From contig NZ_FNLO01000006.1 in the NCBI RefSeq assembly GCF_900095735.1, forward strand, positions 248,001 to 312,000: a stretch of DNA of 64,000 bases. Direction: 5' to 3'. The notes under the pieces were generated by a model. The model searched no databases, was not told the DNA's origin, and saw nothing but the letters and a program-made list of their open reading frames with translations. The position numbers and the translations under genes were made by a program. Positions 53,948 through 61,349 of this stretch are shown here, piece after piece (position 1 is the stretch's first letter; the number at the start of each line of letters is the position of its first letter). Origin of the DNA: Chitinasiproducens palmae (GTDB lineage Bacteria; Pseudomonadota; Gammaproteobacteria; Burkholderiales; Burkholderiaceae).

Positions 53948-55318
53948 TCATGCCGCGACCTCGATGCGTGACCGATAACGCGCGGCGCCGTGCCGTTCCG
54001 GCAGACGGTCACCCTGTCCGAACAGGCGTTGGCGCAGCGTGCCGGGCGCGTAGGCAGTTTTGTAGCGGCCGCGATGCTGCAGCTCCGGGATCACCAGGTC
54101 GACGAAATCCTCGTAGCTTTCCGGCACCACGGTGCGGCTCAAATTGAAGCCGTCGATACCCGTTTCGTCGAGCCACGATTCCAACTCGTCGGCCACTTGC
54201 GCCGGATCGCCGACGATGGCCGGATAACGGCCGCCGAATCCGAACATCTCGAGCAGGCTGCGGCGCGTCCAGCCGCGTTCGGCGGCGGTGCGCGAAGCCG
54301 ACTGGATTGCGTTGCCGCCGCTGTAGTCGATCGGTTCGTCGAGATCGTACTGGGCATAGTCGACGCCGGTGCTGGCGGCGAAGTGGGCGAGACCTGCCTC
54401 GCGGCTGGCATATTGACGATAGTCGTCGTACTTGGCGCGCGCCTCGGCCGGCGTCGCGCCCGGCACCACGGCGATTCCCACGAACACCTTGACGTCCTCG
54501 GGCGCGCGTCCAACGCGCCGCAGCGCTTCGTGCAGGGCCTGCACGGTCTTGCGCGCCGCCGCCTTGTCAGGCGGGGAAATGAACACACATTCCGCGTGCT
54601 CGGCAGCAAAGCGCTGTCCGCGTCCGGAACTGCCGGCCTGGAACAACACGGGCGTGCGTTGCGGCGACGGCTCGCTCAGGTGGTAGCCGTCTGCCCGGTA
54701 GTAGCGCCCGGTGTGCCGCACGCGATGCACGCGTGCCGGATCGGCGTAGACGCGCGCCGTCTTGTCCCGGCGCACCGCGTCGTCGTCCCAACTGCCCTCC
54801 CACAACTTGTAGAGCAACGCCATGTATTCATCGGCGCGCTCGTAGCGTTCGTCATGCGGCAATTGCGTGTCGACGCCCATCGCGCGTGCCGCACTGTCGA
54901 GATAGCCGGTGACGATGTTCCAGCCGATCCGACCGTCGCTCAGGTGATCGAGCGTCGAGAAGCGGCGCGCGAGCAGGTAAGGCGCTTCGTAGCTCAAATT
55001 GACGGTGACGCCGAAGCCGAGATGGCGCGTCACCGCGGCCATCGCCGGCACCAGCAGGGTCGGATCGTTGACCGGCAACTGGATGGATTCGCGCAGCGTC
55101 ACGTCGACATCGTTTCGATAGACGTCGTAGACCCCGACGATGTCGGCCAGGAACAGGCCGTCGAACAGGCCACGCTCCAGCGTGCGCGCCAGCTCGGTCC
55201 AGTAGCTCAGGTGCCGATAGTCGCCGGAGCGGTCGCGCGGATGCGTCCACAGTCCGTGATTGATGTGGCTCACGCAATTCATGTTGAACGCGTTGAGCAG
55301 GATCTCGCGCTTGCGCAT
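53948..55318 (-). CDS. LLM-class flavin-dependent monooxygenase (NtaA/SnaA/DszA family)
   Basis: This 456-residue FMNH2-dependent monooxygenase belongs to the group that includes DszA (sulfone cleavage), NtaA and SnaA. Marks: ILLNAFNMNCVSHINHGLWT, YWTELARTLERGLFDGLFLA-DIVGVYDVY, GFGVTVNLSYEAPYLLARRF-STLDHLSDGRIGWNIVTGYL, PVLFQAGSSGRGQRFAAEHA and FNLSRTVVPESYEDFVDLVI. The ATG at 55318 overlaps the upstream SfnB-like stop as TGATG. With two SfnB-like partners it may carry out successive oxidation and C-S cleavage of organosulfur compounds. Confidence 0.92.
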   Translation of the reverse strand: MRKREILLNAFNMNCVSHINHGLWTHPRDRSGDYRHLSYWTELARTLERGLFDGLFLADIVGVYDVYRNDVDVTLRESIQLPVNDPTLLVPAMAAVTRHLGFGVTVNLSYEAPYLLARRFSTLDHLSDGRIGWNIVTGYLDSAARAMGVDTQLPHDERYERADEYMALLYKLWEGSWDDDAVRRDKTARVYADPARVHRVRHTGRYYRADGYHLSEPSPQRTPVLFQAGSSGRGQRFAAEHAECVFISPPDKAAARKTVQALHEALRRVGRAPEDVKVFVGIAVVPGATPAEARAKYDDYRQYASREAGLAHFAASTGVDYAQYDLDEPIDYSGGNAIQSASRTAAERGWTRRSLLEMFGFGGRYPAIVGDPAQVADELESWLDETGIDGFNLSRTVVPESYEDFVDLVIPELQHRGRYKTAYAPGTLRQRLFGQGDRLPERHGAARYRSRIEVAA

Positions 55319-56601
55319 CACAATGCTCCGTGGCGCGGCGGCAGCACGTCGTTAAGCACGTAGTTGCCGATCGCATGGTATTTCCACCGCACGGGATCGT
55401 GCAGTGTGTGTGTCCGGGCGTTGCGCCAGAAGCGGTCCAGCCGGCGATCGTCGAGCGTGGCGCTGGTGCCCGACAGTTCGAAGAGCCGGCTACCGGCGTC
55501 GAGCGAGGCAACCGTGGTCGCGGCGCGAACCTCGGCCACCGCGATCGAGGCTTCCGCCACCGTGCGTGCATCGGGTTCCGCCTGCGCTGCATCGACGAAG
55601 CGGGCGGCGCGGCGAAGCAATGCCTCTGCGGCGCGGATCCCGACCGCGATGTCGCCGATGCGTTCGATCGCGAGTGGGTCGTCGCTGGCGCGCTCGACCT
55701 TCGCATCGACCCAGGGACGGGCCTCGTCGCGCACGAAGTCGAGCGTCGCGGCGAACGCACCGCGCGCGAGGCCCAGGTCGATCGCCGCGTGCAGCAACTG
55801 GGCGAACGGTCCGATCGTCGTCGGACGCTCGAACGAGGCCTGGAATGGCACGATCCACTCGGGGCGAACCTCGACCCGCTCGAAATGCACGGAGCCGCTG
55901 CCGGTCACGCGCTGGCCGAAGCCATCCCAGTCGTCGATGATCGAGACACCGTCGGCCCAACGGGGCACGAATGCGAGAAACGTGGTTCCGTCGCCGAGGC
56001 TGTCGTCGACGACCAGCGTCGGGATCCAATGGGCGTAGAGCGCCCCGGTGCAGTAGAACTTGATGCCCTCGATGTAACAGCGCTCGCCGTCGCGAAGCAG
56101 CCGCGTGCGGCGCTTGAAATCCTTGTGACCGATCTCGGCCAGCGCATTGCCGAAACGCTCGCCGGCCAGCACCCGCTCGTAGAAATACCGTTGCTGCGCT
56201 TCGCTGCCGCCGACGCGCAGCACTTCCAGTGCGTAGTAGTGGTTCTGGGGAATCTGACCCAGCGAGCCGTCCGCGGCGGCGATGCGCGCGACCGACTCGG
56301 CAAGCGTGCCGCTGTCCAGTCCCGGACCGCCGAACTCGGCGGGGACCGTGATTGCCCAGAGACCGCTGGCGACGTAGGCATCGAGTTCGTGCCACGGCAG
56401 CAGGCGGTCGCGATCGCGCGCCGCGGCGTCGCGGGCGAATGCGTCGGCGAGCGCGTCCGCCTTGGCAAGCGCGGCGGCACTGTCGGGAAGCGCCGGCGGG
56501 GCGTGCGTCGGCGCCAGGGCGCGCAGCGCTGTGTCGCCGGATGGCGCGGGCGGGCGCTGCACGGCGTCAGGCCCGGACTGGATGGTTCGCACGGGGCACA
56601 T
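55318..56601 (-). CDS. sfnB: SfnB-like acyl-CoA-dehydrogenase-fold monooxygenase, paralogue 1
   Basis: This 427-residue flavoenzyme is of the SfnB (sulfur acquisition oxidoreductase) type. Marks: GLWAITVPAEFGGPGLDSGT, DGSLGQIPQNHYYALEVLRV, IEGIKFYCTGALYAHWIPTL, GSGSVHFERVEVRPEWIVPF, LDRFWRNARTHTLHDPVRWK-YHAIGNYVLNDVLPP. A low-complexity N-terminal 35 residues precedes the domain. It lies between the DszA-like gene (overlap) and its paralogue (3 bp). SfnB enzymes are linked to dimethylsulfone and sulfonate use. Confidence 0.9.
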   Translation of the reverse strand: MCPVRTIQSGPDAVQRPPAPSGDTALRALAPTHAPPALPDSAAALAKADALADAFARDAAARDRDRLLPWHELDAYVASGLWAITVPAEFGGPGLDSGTLAESVARIAAADGSLGQIPQNHYYALEVLRVGGSEAQQRYFYERVLAGERFGNALAEIGHKDFKRRTRLLRDGERCYIEGIKFYCTGALYAHWIPTLVVDDSLGDGTTFLAFVPRWADGVSIIDDWDGFGQRVTGSGSVHFERVEVRPEWIVPFQASFERPTTIGPFAQLLHAAIDLGLARGAFAATLDFVRDEARPWVDAKVERASDDPLAIERIGDIAVGIRAAEALLRRAARFVDAAQAEPDARTVAEASIAVAEVRAATTVASLDAGSRLFELSGTSATLDDRRLDRFWRNARTHTLHDPVRWKYHAIGNYVLNDVLPPRHGAL

Positions 56602-56604
56602 CGT

Positions 56605-57876
56605 TCAATTCCAGGAGTGACGCGCCGGCAGCACGTGATTCAGACGGTAGTTGCCGAGCAGATGCGTTTTCCAACGCACCGGATCGTGCAGCGTGTGCGT
56701 GCGCGCGTTGCGCCAGTGACGATCGAGATTGAACGGCGCGCGCGTGGCTGCCGAGCCCGCCAGTTCGAAAAGCTTCTCGCTGGCGTCGAGCGCGGCGCGG
56801 GTGGTCAGAACCTTGGCTTCGGCGACCGCGACCGATGCCCGGGCGCTGTGCTCGGCGTCGAGCGTGCCGGCCGGCAGCCGGTGCAGCTGATCCAGCGCTT
56901 CGGCGGCCTCGATCAGCACCGCGTGTGCCGCGTGGAGGCCGACGGTCAGCCGTCCCACGTCGGCGATGATGTAGGGATCGTCGACCGCACGCGCAACGTT
57001 TGAATCCATCCATGGGCGGGCACGCTCGCGCACGAAACGCAGCGTGTCTTCGATGGCGGCCTGCGCGATGCCCTGATCGATGGCCGCCTGCAGCAGCTGG
57101 GACGCTGGACCATACAGACCGGGGCGGTCGGCCAGTTGCCAGAGGGGGAGGACGTCGTCCGCATCGACCGGCACGTCGTCGAAATGCACGCTACCGCTTG
57201 CGGTGATGCGTTGTCCGATCGCTCGCCAATCGTCGATCACGCGCACGCCCGGTGCCTCGTGGGGCACCCACACCTGCACCGCGCGACCGTCGTCATCGAG
57301 CGCGCGCGCCGGGATGCGGTGCGCGAACAAGGCGCCGGTCGAATAGAAGCGACGTCCGCTCAGGCGCAGACCCGACGGCGTGCGACGCAGTCGCGTGGTG
57401 CCGTGCAGGATCGTACTGGCCTGAGGCGACTTGCGCTCCGGCCCCGCGTTACCGAGACGCACCCCGGCCAGCACTTCACCGAACAGGCGCCGTTGCTGAG
57501 CGGCCGAACCGGCCTCGCGTAGGACCCGTAGGACACCATAGTGATTCTGCGGGATCTGGCCCAGCGCGGCGTCTGCGGCGCACAGGATCACGAAGGTCTC
57601 GACCAGCGTCACGAACGACACGTCGGCACCGCCGTGTTCACGCGGTACCGTTATCGCACCCAAGCCGCTTTCAGACCAAAGCGCCAGTTCGTCCCAAGGC
57701 AGGCGACGCGAGCGGTCCCGCTCAGCAGCGTCGCGGGAAAAACGTTCGGCTAGACGATGCGCGGCATCGATCGCTTCCTGATCGCCGCGCAGCCGTGCGA
57801 CGCGTGACGGGTCGATCGGCTCGGGTCGTCGTGTCGATGTGTCTGACCCAGTGGTTGCATTTTCTGTGACGCTCAT
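56605..57876 (-). CDS. sfnB: SfnB-like acyl-CoA-dehydrogenase-fold monooxygenase, paralogue 2
   Basis: This 423-residue paralogue of the next gene downstream has the same pattern: GLGAITVPREHGGADVSFVT, ALGQIPQNHYGVLRVLREAG, LSGRRFYSTGALFAHRIPAR, GSVHFDDVPVDADDVLPLWQ, NLDRHWRNARTHTLHDPVRW-KTHLLGNYRLNHVLPA. Only one to two of every few residues match between the two, so the duplication is old and substrates probably differ. It is the first gene of the DszA/SfnB unit; the GCTAACCA element lies about 208 bp upstream. Confidence 0.9.
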   Translation of the reverse strand: MSVTENATTGSDTSTRRPEPIDPSRVARLRGDQEAIDAAHRLAERFSRDAAERDRSRRLPWDELALWSESGLGAITVPREHGGADVSFVTLVETFVILCAADAALGQIPQNHYGVLRVLREAGSAAQQRRLFGEVLAGVRLGNAGPERKSPQASTILHGTTRLRRTPSGLRLSGRRFYSTGALFAHRIPARALDDDGRAVQVWVPHEAPGVRVIDDWRAIGQRITASGSVHFDDVPVDADDVLPLWQLADRPGLYGPASQLLQAAIDQGIAQAAIEDTLRFVRERARPWMDSNVARAVDDPYIIADVGRLTVGLHAAHAVLIEAAEALDQLHRLPAGTLDAEHSARASVAVAEAKVLTTRAALDASEKLFELAGSAATRAPFNLDRHWRNARTHTLHDPVRWKTHLLGNYRLNHVLPARHSWN

Positions 57877-58083
57877 CGGATGTCCTGGCTGCCTTCGCCG
57901 TCCGCGAGCGACCCCGGGGGATTAGGGAAAACCCGCTTGTCACTCGGCTTGCAGACAAGGCGGTGCACGCAGTGGGCCGCCCATGTGACTGGCGGCCCGC
58001 GCGTTCCCATGAATCGTGTTCGGCATGCTGCGCGAATGTCCAAGTGGACGGCAGGGCTTATTTGACCAGCAGAGTGGCGCGGC

Positions 58084-58098
58084 GCTAACCATCAAATT
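58084..58098 (-). promoter_or_regulatory. Shared 15-bp element upstream of the SfnB/DszA unit
   Basis: The plus-strand sequence GCTAACCATCAAATT differs from the 42856-42870 copy only at the two middle bases. It lies in an AT-rich island about 208 bp before the SfnB paralogue 2 start and is a candidate binding site for a common sulfur regulator. Confidence 0.5.
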
Positions 58099-58380
58099 CG
58101 AACTTGCATTTTCGTTTTGCTTCGGACGATGCCGGTTCGATGGCGCGTTGCAGACCGCTGAACGCGATCATCATGGCGGTCGGTGCGGCGCCTCGCGTGC
58201 GAGCAGGTTCGATGTCCGAGCCGGCGTCATGCGCGGACCGTCGAACTAATCGGGCCTGAGGTGCCGGCGCAAGGACGCGCAGCGTGACGAGGCGCAGCGG
58301 GAGGGCAGAAAAGAGGGCAGCGCCGCGGTTCCCGCCCTCCGGACGGCAGCGCACGAGCCAGCGGTGGCAGCCTTGACGGA

Positions 58381-58420
58381 GCGCAATGGGGCGCAATGGG
58401 GCGCAATGGGGCGCAATGGC
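58381..58420. repeat. 10-bp tandem repeat, four copies
   Basis: GCGCAATGGG is repeated three times exactly and a fourth time with one change (final C). It lies in non-coding DNA between the sulfur cluster and the NTF2-like gene. Confidence 0.9.
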
Positions 58421-58552
58421 GCGCGAGCGGGCGTCGCGCGGTGGACGACGTCCGGGGTGGCCTGGCTGCCTAGCACCCGTGGCTACGCGGCGCGCCACGC
58501 CAACCGCCAGCACCGTCGCTGCGGCGGCCAGGACGGCACCGCGCTGTTGGCC

Positions 58553-58957
58553 TCAGGCGCAGGCGGCGGCCACGGCGAAGCTGTCCTCGAACAGCCGGAA
58601 GCGCGTGATAAGCCCATTCTTGACGACGAAGTCAAAGGCGAATTCGGATTCGATCAGCTTGCCGGTACGCCGGACACGCGACGCGAGTTCGCCGAGCGCC
58701 AGCACCCGTTCGCCCTGCGCGACGAACGTCGTAATCTCGAAACGTTCGGAAATCAGCTGCTCGCGAATCTGCGCGTAGAACTGCGCCGCGCCAGCGCGAC
58801 CCGCCTTGCGTCCGATCCACGGTACCGTTTCGAGATCGCCCGCGACGAACCAATCGACGTCTTCGCTCACCAGTTCGGCGATCTCGCTCACGTCCTGGGC
58901 AGTGCCGGCCCGGCGAAAAAAGCGTTGGACAACGGCGAGGGGATCGGCGGCTTGCAT
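58553..58957 (-). CDS. SnoaL/NTF2-like small protein
   Basis: This 134-residue protein has the cone-shaped NTF2-like fold used by SnoaL cyclases, ketosteroid isomerase and many stress-induced or lyase-type proteins. The pattern is visible: an N-terminal helix (VVQRFFRRAGTAQDVSEIAE) followed by VDWFVAGDLETVPWIGRKAG and the strand series FEITTFVAQGERVLALGELA and FAFDFVVKNGLITRFRLFED. I start at MQAADPLAVV. The downstream hydrolase gene is on the same strand 71 bp upstream of it. Function cannot be assigned further. Confidence 0.82.
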   Translation of the reverse strand: MQAADPLAVVQRFFRRAGTAQDVSEIAELVSEDVDWFVAGDLETVPWIGRKAGRAGAAQFYAQIREQLISERFEITTFVAQGERVLALGELASRVRRTGKLIESEFAFDFVVKNGLITRFRLFEDSFAVAAACA

Positions 58958-58981
58958 GGCTGTCTCGTTACGTGACGGTTG

Positions 58982-59003
58982 AACAAAAGTGCGAGCGTCT
59001 CGC
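58982..59003 (-). terminator. Candidate terminator after the alpha/beta hydrolase gene
   Basis: Read on the minus strand, GCGAG-ACG-CTCGC is followed by ACTTTTGTT. The stem is only five GC pairs but has a T-rich tail and lies 26 bp after the hydrolase stop. Confidence 0.45.
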
Positions 59004-59028
59004 TTGCGGCGAGCTACGGCGAGCGCGG

Positions 59029-59667
59029 TCAGGCTGGCAGGCCGTCGCGGCCTAGATGGCTGACGATCAACGCAGTCGCGCGCGGCAGACAGCCCTTGAA
59101 GAAATGATCGGTGCCCGGAAACACGGTCACTGGATGCTGCCGCGCGCTTCCCCATGCCAGCAACTGCGGCAAGGGCGCCATCGCATCGTCTTGACCGTGC
59201 AGCAGGAGCGTTCGGTCCGGCAACGGCAATGCCTCGTATGCGCGGCCGCCCGGCACGCGTCCCACTGGCAGGCCGAGCAGCGCGATGGCGTGTACCGGTG
59301 CGCGTGATTCCAGCAGGCAGGCTGCCCTCGCATAGACATGCGCCCCAAATGAAAAGCCGACCAGCGCGAGCGGCAGACCGGGGTAGAGGTGCCGCAAATG
59401 GTCTGCGACGACGACCGCGTCGTCTGCCTCGCCGACGCCGTCGCTATAGCTCCCCTCCGACCCATCGACGCCGCGGAAGCTGGGCCGCACCGCGATCCAG
59501 CCTGCCGCGCGCAGTCCACGCGCAATGCTGTGCGGCACGATGTGACGCGGGTTGCCGCCGAGCAGTGGTTGCGGGTGGCTGACCATCGCAATGCCGTGTG
59601 GCGTCGCCTCGGGCAGGTCGACCAACAGCTGGATGGTCCCGGCAGGGCCGGCAATCGAGGTCTGCAT
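59029..59667 (-). CDS. Small alpha/beta-hydrolase (CocE/DLH-like)
   Basis: This 212-residue serine hydrolase has an N-terminal oxyanion region SHPQPLLGGNPRHIVPHSIA, nucleophile elbow GFSFGAHV, later acid region LLHGQDDAMAPL and histidine FPGTDHFFKG. It belongs to a group of small cytosolic esterases with the signature SHPxPxxGGT. I start at MQTSIAGPAG; 62 residues of upstream frame are not typical. Substrate is unknown. Confidence 0.88.
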   Translation of the reverse strand: MQTSIAGPAGTIQLLVDLPEATPHGIAMVSHPQPLLGGNPRHIVPHSIARGLRAAGWIAVRPSFRGVDGSEGSYSDGVGEADDAVVVADHLRHLYPGLPLALVGFSFGAHVYARAACLLESRAPVHAIALLGLPVGRVPGGRAYEALPLPDRTLLLHGQDDAMAPLPQLLAWGSARQHPVTVFPGTDHFFKGCLPRATALIVSHLGRDGLPA

Positions 59668-59973
59668 GTGTGAAGCGGATTCGACTCGGGGCACGTGATT
59701 CGGAAGGATAACGCGAAGTGGCCACGCCGCGCGCGCCGGATGGTCCGGATGCAGGAAGGCCGACGAAGGCGACCTCGGCGGCAATCCATCACTCGACACG
59801 GCGCGCCACTTCATGGGCCCATCAGTGGAAAATCCGTCATCGTCGTCTAACAAGCGCAGTTGCTCGGCTTCCGTTCGTCCATTCTGCCGCCACGCAATTA
59901 TTTTTGAGCAATTGACAGTCAGTGATACATCAGACTAGCATCACAGCCTTAGCTCGATTTCGGGATTGGTTAG
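59668..59973. other. Divergent spacer between hydrolase and gntR
   Basis: This 306-bp divergent region has an AT-rich right end (59893-59941) with the promoter listed separately. The left half has no features I can support. Confidence 0.5.
59912..59941 (+). promoter_or_regulatory. Sigma-70-type promoter for the gntR gene, with possible operator
   Basis: A consensus -35 TTGACA (59912-59917) is followed after 18 bp by TAGCAT (four of six matches to TATAAT), 33 bp before the ATG. A small dyad TGAT-AC-ATCA (59923-59932) lies between the boxes, a suitable place for GntR autoregulation. Confidence 0.55.
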
Positions 59974-60657
59974 ATGCTTCAGCGCGCACCGGTGGCGCCT
60001 CTCAATACTGCGGCGGCGCGCGCCAGTGGCGCTGCGCTGCGCGAGCACGCCTACGATGAAATCAAGCGCCGCATCATCAGCTGCGAATTTCGCCCGGGCG
60101 CGCCGATCAACGAGGCGCAGGTCGCATCGATGTTGGGCCTCGGGCGCACACCGGTGCACCACGCATTGCATCGCCTGGAAGTCGAAGGCATGGTGTCGAT
60201 CATGCCGCGCAAAGGCGTACTGGTCGCGCCGCTGTCGCTGAACGATGTGCTCGACATGATCGAGGTGCGTGCGACCAATGAGGTGCTGTGCGTGACGCTC
60301 GCGGCCGAGCGGGCGCACGACGCCGACCTGCGTGCGATGCGCGATATCGTCGAAGCCAGCCCCGCCATGATCGAGCGGCGCGACATCGGTGCGCTGATGG
60401 CGCTCGATCTGAAATTCCACGTGGCGGTTTCCGCTGCCTCGCGCAATCGCGTGCTGGCGGATCTCCTGCGCAATCTGCATGAAAAGCAGGCCCGTTTCTG
60501 GTTCCTGTCCCTGTCGGATCCGGAGCATCTGAACAATGTCTATCGCGAGCACCTGACCTTGCTCGACGCGCTCGAACGGCGCGACGTGCCGGCCGCGCGC
60601 GAAGCAATACGGCAGCACATCGCCGAATTCCGCAAGAACATCATCCGCAGCATCTGA
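59974..60657 (+). CDS. GntR-family transcriptional regulator (FCD domain)
   Basis: This 227-residue regulator has a winged HTH at about residues 20-85 (IKRRIISCEFRPGAPINEAQ; VASMLGLGRTPVHHALHRLE-VEGMVSIMPRKGVLV) and an FCD effector domain with metal-ligand-like residues (LDLKFHVAVSAASRN; REHLTLLDALERRD; IRQHIAEFRKNI). FCD members usually sense carboxylates. It is directly upstream of the DUF2848 gene (7 bp) and so probably autoregulates the whole cluster. Confidence 0.93.
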   Translation: MLQRAPVAPLNTAAARASGAALREHAYDEIKRRIISCEFRPGAPINEAQVASMLGLGRTPVHHALHRLEVEGMVSIMPRKGVLVAPLSLNDVLDMIEVRATNEVLCVTLAAERAHDADLRAMRDIVEASPAMIERRDIGALMALDLKFHVAVSAASRNRVLADLLRNLHEKQARFWFLSLSDPEHLNNVYREHLTLLDALERRDVPAAREAIRQHIAEFRKNIIRSI

Positions 60658-60664
60658 ACCCACC

Positions 60665-61342
60665 ATGCCTACCCTCACTTTCCACGTCGCCGACGGCGCT
60701 ACCCTGAACTTCTCGCCGAAGGCCCTGGTCATCGCCGGTTGGGCCGGCCGCGACGCGGCCAGCGTCGAACACCACATCCGCGAACTCGAAGCGATCGGCG
60801 TGAAGCGGCCGTCGACGGTGCCGTGTTTCTACCCGCTGGCGCCGGCACTGCTGAGCACCGACGCGACGCTGAGCGTGCCGCGCAGCGACTCGTCCGGCGA
60901 GGTGGAGTGCGTACTGCTGGCGACTGAACAGGGCCTGATGGTCGGCATCGGCTCCGACCATACCGACCGCCGCGTCGAGGCCTACGACGTGACCGTCTCG
61001 AAGCAGATGTGCGGCAAGCCGGTGAGCGACACCGTCTGGCGTTTCGACGAAGTGGCCGATCACTGGGACAGTCTGGAAATGCGCTGCTGGCGGGTTCGGG
61101 GCGGCGACCGCGCGCTGTATCAATCGGGCAGCACCGCATCGCTTCGCGACCCGCGCGAGTTGATCGAGCGCTTCACGGGCGCTTCGACATTGCCCGTCGG
61201 CACCGTCATGTACTGCGGCACGCAGGCCGTGATCGGTGAACTGGGCCATGGCGACGCGTTCGAGGTCGAATTGCACGATCCGGTGCGCTCGCGCACGCTG
61301 AAGCACGTCTATAGCGTCGAAGCGCTGCCTGTCAGTGAGTGA
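60665..61342 (+). CDS. DUF2848-family protein
   Basis: This 225-residue protein matches the DUF2848 pattern: FSPKALVIAGWAGRDAASVE-HHIRELEAIGV, VPCFYPLAP, ECVLLATEQGLMVGIGSDHT-DRRVEAYDVTVSKQMCGKPV, and PVGTVMYCGTQAVIGELGHG. The tight GSDHTDR and SKQMC motifs suggest an active site. DUF2848 resembles the fumarylacetoacetase-like C-terminal fold, so a hydrolase or lyase is possible (inference). It is co-transcribed with a GntR regulator and an amidase; its stop is 7 bp before the preferred amidase start. Confidence 0.85.
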   Translation: MPTLTFHVADGATLNFSPKALVIAGWAGRDAASVEHHIRELEAIGVKRPSTVPCFYPLAPALLSTDATLSVPRSDSSGEVECVLLATEQGLMVGIGSDHTDRRVEAYDVTVSKQMCGKPVSDTVWRFDEVADHWDSLEMRCWRVRGGDRALYQSGSTASLRDPRELIERFTGASTLPVGTVMYCGTQAVIGELGHGDAFEVELHDPVRSRTLKHVYSVEALPVSE

Positions 61343-61349
61343 GCGCGCG

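Larger units (their letters stand above)
57877..58552. other. 676-bp spacer ahead of the sulfur cluster
   Basis: The spacer contains the 15-bp element at 58084-58098 inside an AT-rich patch (58090-58125) and a 10-bp tandem repeat at 58381-58420. It should hold the promoter of the leftward sulfur genes. Open frames in it lack protein-like composition. Confidence 0.6.

Noticed and set aside
58381-58420. Replication iterons at the 10-bp repeat
   Set aside because: There are only four short GC-rich copies, with no replication initiator gene, DnaA boxes or AT-rich unwinding region nearby.
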